From: Nocardia asteroides
Lineage (GTDB): Bacteria; Actinomycetota; Actinomycetes; Mycobacteriales; Mycobacteriaceae
DNA length: 64,000 nucleotides
Direction: 5' to 3'
NCBI GenBank assembly: GCA_019930625.1
Contig: CP082844.1
Span: forward strand, 4,774,001-4,838,000
A program made the translations under genes and the position numbers. The notes beneath the pieces were generated by a model. It was given only the letters and a program-made list of their open reading frames with translations. It did no database searches and was not told where the DNA came from. This document shows positions 8,122-17,112 of this stretch, piece after piece (position 1 is the first letter of the stretch; every line of letters starts with the position of its first letter).

Positions 8122-9171
8122 TCACGCGAGGACGACCTCCGCCACCGCGCGACCGAAGATTTTGCGCCCGTCGTGCTCGGCGGTGATCGCGATGGTGGCG
8201 CTGCGCGTGTCCGCGTCCATGCGTTTCACCCGGCCGGAGAACTCGATCCGGCCGCCGGTGACGCCGACGTGGACGGGATTGGTCAGGCGCACGTTGTAGG
8301 AGCGCAGGGCGGTGGGATCGCCCAGCCACGAGGTGAGTAGATCCACACTGAGCCCGATGGTGAACATGCCCTGGGCGACAACGGTTTCCATGCCCATCCG
8401 TGCGGCTGTCTCGGTGCTCCAATGGATGGGGTTCGGGTCTCCCGACACTCCGGCGTAGTTGACCAGATCGCCCCGCCTGACCGTGAGTGTGCGTGGCGGA
8501 AGCTCCGCCCCGGCAGTTACCTCGTCGAAGCGCCGCACCCACGGGCTCGCCGGTACGGGCTGCGCCTGGCTCACGGACTCGATGCCGTGTCCCACGTAGC
8601 GCGGGGCCGGCGCGCGGCGCGCGTTTCGCGCTTCCTGGCGTGCGCCGTGCATGACGACCGCGTCGAACCACGGCGGGAGAGCCTCGTCATCGCGCCCGAC
8701 CAGGCTGGTCCGAGACGTGAGGACCGGCCGGTCGTGCTGGTCCAGGATGGTTTGGCGCAGTCCGATGAGGTCGCCGCCGAAGGCGTGCCGGAACGAATCC
8801 AGGCACATCTCGAACCGGATGCGGTCGCCGGCCAGGAGCGGGCGATGAAATTCGATCATCTGATCGGTCTGGATGGTCCGGCTCAGGTCGTAGCCGGGCA
8901 GGATCGTGTCGAACACCTCGGCGTAGGCGAGATATCCGGGGACCGCGCCGAAGGTCGGGGGAGCAAGCAAGCTGTGGTAGCCGAGGTCGGCGGCGGCCTC
9001 CTCCGACCAGTGCGCGGGGTGGTTGTTGCGCACCGCGCGGGCGTACTCGCGGATCTTCTCGCGACCGACCTCGTAGTGATCGCTGGTGCGATACCGGCGC
9101 CCGACCATCGAGGCGGGGAGCGCGGCATCGGTCACGTCGTCCGCACCGGAAGTGGTAGGGGTTCTGGACAT
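8122..9171 (-). CDS. Fused (3R)-hydroxyacyl dehydratase (HadA-like + HadB/MaoC-like)
   Basis: The 349-residue protein joins two hotdog domains. The N-terminal one (about residues 15-160) resembles HadA/FAS1-type dehydratase domains ([31 protein letters not shown]). The C-terminal one (about 205-345) is a MaoC/HadB-type domain with the catalytic D-x4-H in [10 protein letters not shown] and the downstream [13 protein letters not shown] helix. In mycobacteria HadA and HadB are separate subunits of the FAS-II dehydratase; a fused form is common among related actinobacteria. ATG at 9171 is preferred over 9189. It is divergent from catalase with no recognised operator between them. Confidence 0.85.
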   Translation of the reverse strand: MSRTPTTSGADDVTDAALPASMVGRRYRTSDHYEVGREKIREYARAVRNNHPAHWSEEAAADLGYHSLLAPPTFGAVPGYLAYAEVFDTILPGYDLSRTIQTDQMIEFHRPLLAGDRIRFEMCLDSFRHAFGGDLIGLRQTILDQHDRPVLTSRTSLVGRDDEALPPWFDAVVMHGARQEARNARRAPAPRYVGHGIESVSQAQPVPASPWVRRFDEVTAGAELPPRTLTVRRGDLVNYAGVSGDPNPIHWSTETAARMGMETVVAQGMFTIGLSVDLLTSWLGDPTALRSYNVRLTNPVHVGVTGGRIEFSGRVKRMDADTRSATIAITAEHDGRKIFGRAVAEVVLA

Positions 9172-9389
9172 CGCGGGGAATCTACCCAACCAGAGCCCGA
9201 ATTCCGGTCAGCCCGCATCGCACGCCGTTTCGCGGCCTCCGGCGCGCCGACCGGCGCGGGTGCGCAGGAGCGCCGGTCAGCCGTGGTTTGAGGAACAGGT
9301 CCCTGGGAAGTCGATCGACAGATCTCGTGCCGCTCGCCCGACGGTTTCGTCGCCGGGCTCTCGCCCGCGGCTCGTGGGAGAGGAGAGAG

Positions 9390-10910
9390 ATGTCCGTTCC
9401 GAACTACACCACCGACGACGCCGGGATCCCGGTCCCCAGCGACGAGCATTCGCTGACCGTCGGGCCGGATGGGCCGATCCTGCTGCAGGACTGGTATCTG
9501 ATCGAGAAGATGGCGGCGTTCAACCGGGAACGGGTGCCCGAACGTCAGCCGCACGCGAAGGGCGGTGGGGCGTTCGGCGTCTTCGAGGTCACCCACGACG
9601 TGAGCGCATACACGATGGCCGAGGTGTTCCAGCCGGGCAAGAAGACGGAGATGCTGGCCCGGTTCTCCACCGTGGCCGGCGAGCGCGGCAGCCCCGATAC
9701 CTGGCGGGATCCGCGCGGGTTCGCCCTGAAGTTCTACACCGAGCAGGGCAATTTCGACATGGTCGCCAACAACACGCCGATCTTCTTCGTGCGCGATCCG
9801 ATGAAATTCCAGGACTTCATCCGGTCCCAGAAGCGCCGCGCCGACAACAATCTGCGCGACCACGACATGCAGTGGGACTTCTGGACGCTCTCACCCGAGT
9901 CGGCGCACCAGGTCACCTGGTTGATGGGTGACCGCGGCATCCCGCGCACCTGGCGGCATATGAACGGTTACTCCAGCCATACCTATATGTGGGTGAACGC
10001 CGCCGGGGAACGGTTCTGGGTCAAGTACCACTTCAAGACCGATCAGGGCATCGAGTTCTTCACCCAGGACGAAGGCGACCAGATGGCCGCGATGGACACC
10101 GACTACCACACCCGCGACCTGTGGGAGTCGATCGAAGGCGGCAACTATCCGAGCTGGACGCTGAAGATGCAGATCATGCCGTTCGACGAGGCGAAGACAT
10201 ACCGGTTCAACCCCTTCGATCTCACCAAGGTGTGGCCGCACGGCGACTATCCGCTCATCGATGTCGGCAGGATGACGCTCGATCGGAACCCGGCGGACTA
10301 CCACACCGAGATCGAACAGGCGGCATTCGAGCCGAGTAATTCGGTGCCCGGCACCGGCCCCAGCCCGGACAAGATGCTGATGGCCCGCTGGTTCTCCTAC
10401 CCGGACGCCCACCGGTACCGTATCGGCGCGAATTACAAAGAGCTGCCGGTGAATACGCCGCACGCCACTACCGTCCGGTCGTACAGCAAGGACGGCGCGA
10501 TGCGCCACCGCAACCCCGGCGACCCGGTCTACGTGCCGAACTCGAAGGGCGGCCCGCACGCCGATCCCGCTGTCGCGGGCCCGCCCGCGACCTGGTACGC
10601 CGACGGCGAACTCGTGCGCTCGGCCTACACGCTGCACAAGGACGACGACGATTGGGGCCAAGCGGGAACCATGGTCCGTGACGTGCTCGACGACGCGGCG
10701 CGGCAGCGGCTGGTCGACAACATCGTCGGACACCTGCTGAACGGAGTTTCCGCGCCCGTGCTCGACCGGGCCTTCGAGTATTGGCGCAACGTCGACAAGC
10801 ATCTCGGTGACCGCGTCGAGGCGGGTGTGCGCGCGAAGCAGGGTGAGCGCGACCCCAAGGCGGCCGGGCAAGCCAATCCGGCTCGCTCGTCGGCGCAGGC
10901 CAAAGCCTGA
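9390..10910 (+). CDS. katA: Monofunctional heme catalase, clade with ~500 residues
   Basis: The 506-residue protein decomposes hydrogen peroxide. The distal heme His lies in [17 protein letters not shown], the Asn region in [18 protein letters not shown], and the proximal Tyr motif is [19 protein letters not shown]-binding-type segments are present and no extra C-terminal flavodoxin domain is seen, so it is a small-subunit catalase. The start at 9390 follows the strong AGGAGAGAG. A perfect hairpin lies 10 bases after the stop. The gene symbol is by family analogy. Confidence 0.96.
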   Translation: MSVPNYTTDDAGIPVPSDEHSLTVGPDGPILLQDWYLIEKMAAFNRERVPERQPHAKGGGAFGVFEVTHDVSAYTMAEVFQPGKKTEMLARFSTVAGERGSPDTWRDPRGFALKFYTEQGNFDMVANNTPIFFVRDPMKFQDFIRSQKRRADNNLRDHDMQWDFWTLSPESAHQVTWLMGDRGIPRTWRHMNGYSSHTYMWVNAAGERFWVKYHFKTDQGIEFFTQDEGDQMAAMDTDYHTRDLWESIEGGNYPSWTLKMQIMPFDEAKTYRFNPFDLTKVWPHGDYPLIDVGRMTLDRNPADYHTEIEQAAFEPSNSVPGTGPSPDKMLMARWFSYPDAHRYRIGANYKELPVNTPHATTVRSYSKDGAMRHRNPGDPVYVPNSKGGPHADPAVAGPPATWYADGELVRSAYTLHKDDDDWGQAGTMVRDVLDDAARQRLVDNIVGHLLNGVSAPVLDRAFEYWRNVDKHLGDRVEAGVRAKQGERDPKAAGQANPARSSAQAKA

Positions 10911-10920
10911 CGGGTCCCGG

Positions 10921-10946
10921 CGGCGGCCGGTGACCACCGGCCGCCG
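10921..10946 (+). terminator. Hairpin terminator after catalase
   Basis: An 11-bp perfect GC-rich stem (CGGCGGCCGGT / ACCGGCCGCCG) with a GACC loop begins 10 bases after the catalase stop codon. There is no U-tract, as is usual for actinobacterial terminators. Confidence 0.75.
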
Positions 10947-11210
10947 CGGTGTGCTGGTGCGCCGTGCGGCGGGCGGGTACGCCGGGATGTCGGTGACCAT
11001 GCCACCACCTATCGACACCGTTCGTGATCTTTTCGTTATTCCTTGGCTCGTGTGTCCCGATGCGTCCCTCCGATCGCATGCGGAAAAATGACCGCCGGAT
11101 CCAGCGACACATAGCACCGTGGTGTTTCGAATCAATTCGAGGCTCGGTGACATCCGCGCGCCACCGGATGGTCGCATCGGGCCGGTCGACGGAGATCGGA
11201 GGACCGCATC

Positions 11211-11504
11211 ATGGCGTTCGACGCCGATGTTCGACCTGATCGACGCTCGCAAGGAAGGCCGTGGCGGGCGATCACAGTCGCGGCTGCCACTCTCGCCGCC
11301 GCGGCAGCACTCGGCGCCGCACCGGCGGGGACGCAGCCGTCGTCCAGCGGCGCACCCGATGTTCCGGTCGAGGTCCCGATACCCGGTGGATTTCCGGGAT
11401 TTCCCGAAATCCTGCGATTCATCCCGCCCGCGCCTCCCACCCCGCAGATGCCGTTCGGTCGATTGGTGCCGCATGGCAGCCCTGTGGCGGCTCACCCGGC
11501 ATAG
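11211..11504 (+). CDS. Small secreted Pro-rich protein
   Basis: A 97-residue frame follows a good Shine-Dalgarno (CGGAGGA, spacing about 7). It has a basic N-region (RPDRRSQGRPWR), a hydrophobic H-region (AITVAAATLAAAAALGAAPAG) and a likely cleavage near residue 40. The mature part is about 57 residues, rich in Pro, Gly and Phe (VPIPGGFPGFPEILRFIPPA). I recognise no domain. Such low-complexity exported peptides are frequent in nocardiae, function unknown. A hairpin at 11628-11649 could terminate its message. Confidence 0.6.
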   Translation: MAFDADVRPDRRSQGRPWRAITVAAATLAAAAALGAAPAGTQPSSSGAPDVPVEVPIPGGFPGFPEILRFIPPAPPTPQMPFGRLVPHGSPVAAHPA

Positions 11505-11826
11505 GCAGGTTCATCCCGTCGTCGCGTCCGCGGCGTTTCCCGCAGCAGCCCCGGAACCTCGTCGTCACCGGTCTGGTCGAACTGCCGATAGCCGCTGGCA
11601 CCTGATCAGCTGACACGCCGCGCACGACCCGGCCACCGCGGTGGCCGGGATTTGAGCGTTTCAGACAATAATCCGAGCTTTTCGCTCATTCTTCTGCTCG
11701 CGGCTGATCCGTAGAGTCCTCAAAGAACAGGCGGAGTTCGCGCCGGCGCCACCAGGGCGGCGACCTCGGCGAGAACTTTCGATCAGCACACCTTGATGGT
11801 GTTCCCGGCGACACGGAGGAAGTCCG
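11505..11826. other. Intergenic stretch with terminator hairpin
   Basis: About 320 bases without a supported gene. The only clear element is the hairpin annotated separately at 11628-11649. The bases after it, to about 11700, are locally AT-richer than the surroundings and could hold a promoter for the downstream small ORF/lipase unit, but I see no convincing -35/-10 pair. Confidence 0.5.
11628..11649 (+). terminator. Hairpin terminator
   Basis: CCCGGCCACC-GC-GGTGGCCGGG is a perfect 10-bp stem with a two-base centre, followed by ATTTGAGCGTTTC. It lies about 125 bases after the secreted-protein gene and upstream of the lipase unit. Confidence 0.6.
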
Positions 11827-12003
11827 TTGACAGAATTTCCACAACCGGCGGTGCCGACAATTTCCCGGCATGACCCGGTTCGGTTCGTGACGGGAATCCT
11901 CGACACGGATAGCCACGAGACATCGGACAAGATGACGCCCGACCTCGTCCGAGCGGCGTCGCAGGCATCGTTGGAAACCGCCGAAGGATGGGCGCGACGA
12001 TGA
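11827..12003 (+). CDS. 58-residue upstream ORF coupled to SGNH lipase
   Basis: Reading from TTG at 11827 gives 58 sense codons to a TGA at 12001-12003, which overlaps the lipase ATG at 12000 as ATGA. CGGAGGA lies six bases before the TTG, a near-ideal Shine-Dalgarno. The peptide starts MTEFPQPAVPTISRHDPVRF and ends SLETAEGWARR; it is polar, with no signal peptide and no family I recognise. The strong ribosome site and exact stop-start overlap argue that it is translated and couples lipase translation. Codon third positions are GC-rich in the latter half. Confidence 0.5.
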   Translation: MTEFPQPAVPTISRHDPVRFVTGILDTDSHETSDKMTPDLVRAASQASLETAEGWARR

Positions 12004-13271
12004 CCCTCCGGAAGATACGAACCACCGTGCTATCGGCATTGGCCGCGCTGCTGCTGGCCATCACCAGCAAAGCGTTGTACACCGAGGCCACCGACCGAGC
12101 CCAGCGCGAGGCCTGGCTCGACAGTTGGTCCACCGCGCAAATGGCCGACGTCGATGTGCTGGGACCCAATTGGTCGACAAACGGTTTCGTCAACCAGACC
12201 ATCCGCCAGACCGTGCGCCCTACCCTCGCCGGTGACTCCGTACGAATCACGATGACCAATCTCTTCGGCGATCGACCGCTGCGGATCGCGGCAGCCACCA
12301 TCGCGCACACCGCCAAGGGGGCAGCGGTGCGCTCCGGCACGGTCCGCCCGCTGACTTTCGGCGGTGCAGCGGGCACGGTGATCCCGCAGGGAGACGAACT
12401 GGCCAGCGACGCGACCGATTTCCTGGTCAACGCCCGCCAGCCGATCACCGTGACCCTCTACCTGAGCGAGGCAACCGGGCCGGCCACCTTCCACTCTCTC
12501 GGCAACACCACCGCTTACCGCGCGAACGGCGATCACAGCGCCGACATCGAAGGGGTGGCGTTCACCGAGTCCGACAAGTCGTGGTACTACCTTGCCGACA
12601 TCGAAGTCCGGGGCGCACCGAACCGCGGCGGTGTGGTGACCTTCGGCGACTCCATCACCGACGGAGCGGGCGCCGGCGTGGACGCCGACAACCGGTACCC
12701 GGATGCCCTGGCCGACCGCCTTGCGGTCGACAGCGAGCCCCGGGCAGTGCTGAACACCGGCATAGGTGGAAACCGGATCGTTTCGGACTCCGACTACTTG
12801 GGCCAACGCGCGGCCACCCGATTCCGTCGCGACGTACTCGACAAAGACGGGATCGGCACCGTCATCCTGCTCTCGGGTATCAACGACATCGGCGCCAGTG
12901 AACTCTCCGAGCCGTGGCTGCGACCGAACCCCGAGATCACGGCCGACCAGCTGATCGCCGAGTACCGACTGCTCATCCGGATGGCACGTGCCGACGGACT
13001 GCGCATCCTCGGCGGCACCCTGCTCCCATACCGCGGAGCCCCGTACTACAGCGAGCGCGGCGAACGGGTCCGAGACGAGGTCAACTCCTGGATACGCCAT
13101 TCCGGAGAATTCGACGCCGTCATCGACTTCGAGCGCGCACTCGCCGACCCGGCGGACCCGGACGTACTCGCCGCGCAGTTCGACAGCGGAGACCACCTGC
13201 ATCCCGGCCCCGCGGGGTATTCCGCGATGGCCGACGCCGCCGCGCTCGTCCTACACGAGACGGTCGACTGA
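12000..13271 (+). CDS. Secreted SGNH/GDSL-family lipase/esterase
   Basis: The 423-residue protein has an N-terminal hydrophobic signal/anchor (TTVLSALAALLLAITSKALY). A beta-rich N-terminal region (about 35-200) is followed by an SGNH hydrolase domain: block I nucleophile in VVTFGDSITDG, block II Gly in NTGIGGNRI, block III Asn in LLSGINDIG, and block V Asp/His in SGDHLHPGPAGY. All four catalytic or oxyanion residues are present. ATG at 12000 is favoured over 11988 because GAAGGA is correctly spaced and the ATG overlaps the small upstream ORF stop. The product likely hydrolyses ester or lipid substrates outside the membrane. Confidence 0.92.
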   Translation: MTLRKIRTTVLSALAALLLAITSKALYTEATDRAQREAWLDSWSTAQMADVDVLGPNWSTNGFVNQTIRQTVRPTLAGDSVRITMTNLFGDRPLRIAAATIAHTAKGAAVRSGTVRPLTFGGAAGTVIPQGDELASDATDFLVNARQPITVTLYLSEATGPATFHSLGNTTAYRANGDHSADIEGVAFTESDKSWYYLADIEVRGAPNRGGVVTFGDSITDGAGAGVDADNRYPDALADRLAVDSEPRAVLNTGIGGNRIVSDSDYLGQRAATRFRRDVLDKDGIGTVILLSGINDIGASELSEPWLRPNPEITADQLIAEYRLLIRMARADGLRILGGTLLPYRGAPYYSERGERVRDEVNSWIRHSGEFDAVIDFERALADPADPDVLAAQFDSGDHLHPGPAGYSAMADAAALVLHETVD

Positions 13272-13290
13272 GAGGCAGGCGGGACGGGAT

Positions 13291-13335
13291 GCTGTCCACG
13301 GGGCTGTCTGTAGTCGCGGCGGCCCCGTGGACAGC
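13291..13335. terminator. Bidirectional terminator between convergent genes
   Basis: GCTGTCCACGGGGC and GCCCCGTGGACAGC form a perfect 14-bp stem with a 17-base loop. It sits between the lipase stop (13271) and the convergent SnoaL-like gene stop (13342), so it can end transcription from both sides. Confidence 0.8.
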
Positions 13336-13341
13336 GCACGA

Positions 13342-13833
13342 TCACCCGTGCGGCCGCGCGGCGGATACGTCCACACCCGGACCGTTCTCTCCCGGGGGTG
13401 AGCCCGGTAGCGGCGAGTCGTCGAGGTATCGGATCTCGTAGACCCGTTCGGTGAACTTCCAGCCGTCGGTCGTTCGCCGGTAGCGATCGTGGTAGATCGC
13501 GTAGTTCAGATGTGAGCTGCCGCTTTTCAACCGCCCGAGTTCACAGATGTGGGCGCGACCGGTCGCGGTGTCGCCGTCGATTCGGATCGCACCGGGATGG
13601 GTGTGCTGAATGAAATAGTCCCAGGCGTCTTGCATCAGCCGTGCTTTGGTCTGGAATTCGGCGCGGCCGGCGACTTCGATACCCGCGTCGGGGATGCGCA
13701 GCACCGCGTCGTCGGTGAACAGCGATGCCAGGCGATCGAAGTCGCGCATCATCACCGCGTCGGTGAATTCGCCGCGCAGTGCTTCGATCTCGACACGGTC
13801 GGCGAGTGACCGGAAGTCGTGTGGTGACAGCAT
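13342..13833 (-). CDS. SnoaL-like/NTF2-fold protein
   Basis: The 163-residue product matches the SnoaL-like polyketide cyclase/NTF2 fold: helix RVEIEALRGEFTDAVMMRDFDRLASLFTDDAVLRIP, then GRAEFQTKAR, ATGRAHICELGRL and the terminal strands YHDRYRRTTDGWKFTERVYEIRYLD. Members act as small-molecule isomerases, dehydratases or cyclases, but many are uncharacterised. The gene starts 10 bases after the FMN-reductase stop on the same strand, so the two probably form an operon under the palindrome at 14452. Confidence 0.85.
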   Translation of the reverse strand: MLSPHDFRSLADRVEIEALRGEFTDAVMMRDFDRLASLFTDDAVLRIPDAGIEVAGRAEFQTKARLMQDAWDYFIQHTHPGAIRIDGDTATGRAHICELGRLKSGSSHLNYAIYHDRYRRTTDGWKFTERVYEIRYLDDSPLPGSPPGENGPGVDVSAARPHG

Positions 13834-13843
13834 GATCGGCTCC

Positions 13844-14431
13844 TCAGGAATCGACGAGAGTGTGTTCGGCGCTTGCCCGCCGCAGCGGCGCGAATGCGGC
13901 GCTCCATGCGATGACCTGATCCAGCAGCGTGTGCAGGGCTGTGGTGTGGTGGTCGCCCGGTGTGAAGGTGGTGTAGTTCTCGAAATCGGTGAGCACCGAG
14001 ATCGTGACCTGGTGGCTCACATCGGCCATCCGCAGGGCGCTGCAGACCAGCCGCAGATGCTCCACCGCGCGGACGCCGCCGCCGGCACCGTAGGAAACGA
14101 ATCCGACCGCCTTGTCGGCCCATTGGGCGTACAGGTGGTCGATGGCGTTCTTCAGCACTCCGGGGGCCGAGTGGTTGTACTCGGGGGTCACGATGACGAA
14201 GCCGTCCAACGGGGCGATCCGCTCGGCCCAGGCGCGGGTGTGCTCATGTACGGAGGGGCCGAACATCGGCGCCACCGGCTCGTCCAGATGCGGCAGCGGG
14301 TGGTCGCGCAGGTCGATCAGTTCGAACTCGGCATCGCCGCGCCGCGACGCCGTGTCCAGAACCCACTGAGCGACCTGCGGACCGTTGCGGTTGGGCCGGG
14401 TACTGCCGAGAATGATGCCGATTCTGATCAC
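13844..14431 (-). CDS. NADPH-dependent FMN reductase family protein
   Basis: The 195-residue flavodoxin-fold protein begins with the phosphate-binding loop IGIILGSTRPNRNGPQV and has the flavin-contact motif VIVTPEYNHSAPGVLKNAID and the loop FVSYGAGGGVRAVEHLR. These are hallmarks of the NADPH-dependent FMN reductase/azoreductase family. The GTG at 14431 is chosen because GCAGGAG lies eight bases upstream, although the frame stays open much further. It is the first gene of a likely two-gene unit with the SnoaL-like gene, with a palindrome directly upstream. Confidence 0.92.
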   Translation of the reverse strand: MIRIGIILGSTRPNRNGPQVAQWVLDTASRRGDAEFELIDLRDHPLPHLDEPVAPMFGPSVHEHTRAWAERIAPLDGFVIVTPEYNHSAPGVLKNAIDHLYAQWADKAVGFVSYGAGGGVRAVEHLRLVCSALRMADVSHQVTISVLTDFENYTTFTPGDHHTTALHTLLDQVIAWSAAFAPLRRASAEHTLVDS

Positions 14432-14451
14432 GGTCGGAACTCCTGCTCTGT

Positions 14452-14471
14452 GGAAGGTGTCACAACCTTCC
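14452..14471. promoter_or_regulatory. Palindrome upstream of FMN reductase operon
   Basis: GGAAGGT-GTCACA-ACCTTCC is a perfect 7-bp inverted repeat with a 6-base spacer, 20 bases upstream of the FMN-reductase start. It is a good operator candidate for a dimeric redox- or xenobiotic-responsive regulator such as HxlR, MarR or TetR. No regulator gene is adjacent. Confidence 0.55.
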
Positions 14472-14813
14472 GACGACGCAACCGGCCGGAATGTCAGGCG
14501 GCCCCCACTTCGGGTGCGCCGATGCGCCTGGACTCGCAGGTGACCGAGTCGAGGGGTCGACGGCTGACGGCTCGACGCGCGGACCACCGGAACTGCCGAT
14601 GAGCAGGGACATCGCGCCGATGCGCGGTGCTGTGGCCGGATGCTCGGACAGCCGCCGATGAGCGCATGTGGTGTGGCGCATATAGCTCTCTCCTCGACCG
14701 GAGGTTCCTGAACCTCGGCCAGGCCACGATTGTCGACGACGTGGACGGCGGCATGCGGAAGCCGCCGATCCACCCGGCTCGGCTGGGTGTTCGCCCTGCC
14801 CCGGACACGGACC
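14472..14813. other. Intergenic stretch without supported gene
   Basis: About 340 bases between the phytanoyl-CoA dioxygenase-like gene (its 3' side) and the FMN-reductase palindrome. Besides the hairpin at 14741-14773 there is a short perfect repeat GAGGTTC-CT-GAACCTC at 14701-14716. Short frames on the minus strand show no recognisable protein. Confidence 0.5.
14741..14773 (-). terminator. Hairpin downstream of phytanoyl-CoA dioxygenase-like gene
   Basis: GTGGACGGCGGC and GCCGCCGATCCAC pair over 12 positions with one bulged base around an 8-base loop. It starts 41 bases beyond the stop of the minus-strand dioxygenase gene and probably terminates it. Confidence 0.5.
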
Positions 14814-15620
14814 TCAGCTGATTCGCGGATATCGGGCGCTGTCGAGTCGCTGTCCCGGTTCCCGATCCGGCACCGTGTCCTGGTACCACGCGTCGGGGTC
14901 GGGGTGGTAGACCGCCTCGGCGTCCATATACACCGTGGCCAGCGAAATCCGCGCCATACCCGTGTGGTTGGCGCCCGCCGAGTGGACCAGGCGGGCATCG
15001 TGGAAGGTGCAGTCGCCCGCGCGCAGAGGGACCGTCACGTGTGGCCACCAGCGCAGTTCCGGTCGAGCTTCGTACGGCTCGCCGACCGTGGGGATCGCGT
15101 CCTCGGGCCACCGGTGCGATCCCGGAATGAAGGTCAGGCACCCGCGCTGCACCGGGACGTCGACCAGGGCCACCCATGCCGTGAGGGTCACGGGGGCCGC
15201 GGCGATCGGAAAGGCGGGGGCATCGATGTGCAACGGTGTAGGCGCGCTGTCGGAGGTGTGTTTACGCAACAATTCGGATTTGAACATTCGCAGTGGCTGT
15301 CCGGCCAGACGCTCGGCGATCCCGGTGATCTCCGGATGCAGCGCGAGCCTGCGCATCAGCTCACTGGCGTTCTCCGGCTCGGGCACCCAATCCATGACGT
15401 TCCCGCCTTCGGCCGCGTTCCAGGAAACAAGGCGCTGCCGGTCCAATTGGGTGCCGGCGTCGGCCAGGTACTCCTCCACCTCGGAACCGCCGAGAACACG
15501 GGGAATATGGACGTAGCCGTCGCGGTGATACTGCTCGACGAGGTCGACCGAAAGGGTGCGCGCGGTCGTGGTCTCGCCGCTCGGGCGCGGGTGTTTCGTT
15601 GTTTCGATCACGGATCCCAC
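14814..15620 (-). CDS. Phytanoyl-CoA dioxygenase (PhyH) family protein
   Basis: The 268-residue protein belongs to the Fe(II)/2-oxoglutarate-dependent PhyH family. The iron-binding H-x-D appears in TPLHIDAPAFP, the distal His in FHDARLVHSAGAN, and the 2-oxoglutarate-binding Arg in MARISLATVYMD. The N-terminal EQYHRDGYVHIPRVL is the typical opening. Family members hydroxylate lipid or natural-product substrates; the substrate cannot be read from the sequence. It is transcribed alone. The divergent desaturase begins about 260 bases away. Confidence 0.88.
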   Translation of the reverse strand: MGSVIETTKHPRPSGETTTARTLSVDLVEQYHRDGYVHIPRVLGGSEVEEYLADAGTQLDRQRLVSWNAAEGGNVMDWVPEPENASELMRRLALHPEITGIAERLAGQPLRMFKSELLRKHTSDSAPTPLHIDAPAFPIAAAPVTLTAWVALVDVPVQRGCLTFIPGSHRWPEDAIPTVGEPYEARPELRWWPHVTVPLRAGDCTFHDARLVHSAGANHTGMARISLATVYMDAEAVYHPDPDAWYQDTVPDREPGQRLDSARYPRIS

Positions 15621-15880
15621 GGTAGAAAAAGCTTAGGTCGATTCGCTTCCTAACGATGGACGAGGCCGCGACGGGGATTTCGGTGCCGTCCGGGCTCGGC
15701 GACATCGGCCGGGGTGCCTCGAGATCGAGCGTGACGGCCATCATCAGCCGACCCGTTCTGTCACGGCACCGTTTCTTCGCACGTACGTAAGCGATGCGAC
15801 AGCCCGCGTAGGGGTGTTCGTGGGGCTGCTCGTGCACGCTCGGTTCCCGCAGGAAGACCGGAGAGGTGACCGGGGGCGAG

Positions 15881-16819
15881 ATGACCGAACGGCGCGCCGG
15901 CAACGCTGTTCGCGCGCAGCGGCGCGACGACGGACGGCGGATCGGATCATGGTTGACCGCGGGCGCGGTCGTGCTCAATCTTCTTCAGCTCTTCGCGCTG
16001 CCGCTGCTGCTGTTGCCCCTGGACCCCGCGTGGGGATGGGCACTGCTGCCGTCGGCGCTGCTGACGACGACATTCTGGTCGCTGATCCACGAGGCCGTCC
16101 ACGGGAACCTGCACCACCGGCGCTCGCTCAACGATAGATACGGACGCGTGCTCGCCGTGCTGTACGGTTCACCGTTCGCGTTGCTCAAAGCCGGTCACCT
16201 GCTGCACCACCGCTACAGCCGGACGCGGGAGCGGGCCGAGGTCTACGACCCAGCGACGTCCAGCTGGGCGAAAGCCGCGCCCGGGTACTACCTGCGGCTG
16301 TTCGGCGGGCTGTATCTGCTCGAGGTCGCGGCGCTCGTGCTGGCGGCGCTGCCCGCCGCGGCGGTGCGCCGGCTCGCCCGCGCGGTGGACAGGCCGGACA
16401 CGGTGGCGGGGCCGCTGCTCGGACGCGTCGCGCAGGCCGAGGTGTTCCGTCGGTTCCGCATCGACGCGGCCGTGATCACGGTGCTGTACGGCGCGGCGTT
16501 CGTCGCCTACGGCAGTCACGGATGGATGTTGCTCGCGGCGCTGGCCGGGCGCGGCGTGATCGTCTCGCTGTCGGACAACGCCTATCACTACGGCACCGAT
16601 CTCGACGAGCCGCTCGAGGCGCTCGACCTGGAACTGCCCGCGCCACTGGAGGTTCTGGCCCTGAGCTTCAACCTGCATGGGCTGCACCATCGTCACCCGG
16701 GCTTGCGCTGGTACGAACTGCGGCCCGTCTTCGACGCCGAGGGCGGCCGGTACGATTCCGGCTGGTTCCGCGCGGTGGCCCGCCAGTTCCGCGGCCCGAT
16801 CAGGAGCACTGATCGCTGA
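15881..16819 (+). CDS. Fatty acid desaturase-type membrane di-iron enzyme
   Basis: The 312-residue protein has the three histidine clusters of the membrane desaturase/hydroxylase superfamily: HEAVHGNLHH, HLLHHRYSR and NLHGLHHRHPG. They lie among at least four hydrophobic segments (residues about 23-55, 85-100, 140-165, 200-225). These bind the di-iron centre that activates oxygen. The overall pattern fits acyl desaturases, and a carotenoid hydroxylase/ketolase role is an alternative. ATG at 15881 is taken; an upstream in-frame ATG at 15866 is also possible. No partner ferredoxin gene is adjacent. Confidence 0.85.
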   Translation: MTERRAGNAVRAQRRDDGRRIGSWLTAGAVVLNLLQLFALPLLLLPLDPAWGWALLPSALLTTTFWSLIHEAVHGNLHHRRSLNDRYGRVLAVLYGSPFALLKAGHLLHHRYSRTRERAEVYDPATSSWAKAAPGYYLRLFGGLYLLEVAALVLAALPAAAVRRLARAVDRPDTVAGPLLGRVAQAEVFRRFRIDAAVITVLYGAAFVAYGSHGWMLLAALAGRGVIVSLSDNAYHYGTDLDEPLEALDLELPAPLEVLALSFNLHGLHHRHPGLRWYELRPVFDAEGGRYDSGWFRAVARQFRGPIRSTDR

Positions 16820-17112
16820 GCGGGTCGGCGCGGGTGCGACGTGACGCCGTGCCGGGTCACTCCTCGGTTTCCACGTGCGAATCCATGCCGCGCGAGCATC
16901 GGCACGTACTGTCGGAGCACTGCGCGGGCGCTGGAGAACACACGCCGCAGCCGGGTGGTGTCGAGAGCGGAGGAGTGGGTCATCGATCGATCCCGTCTGT
17001 GAGCGCGGACCCTGTCCCGCATCGGGCGATGTTCAGGTGCGTACGCGGCGCGTCGCGCTGAACGCGATCGGGTTCGACGGTGATCCACTGCGGGACGTTC
17101 TCGGCCGACGCG

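Noticed and set aside
16820..17112. Small minus-strand frame with VFSSARAVLRQYVPMLARHG
   Set aside because: No ribosome site or family similarity, and it lies beside decayed DNA; a gene cannot be supported.
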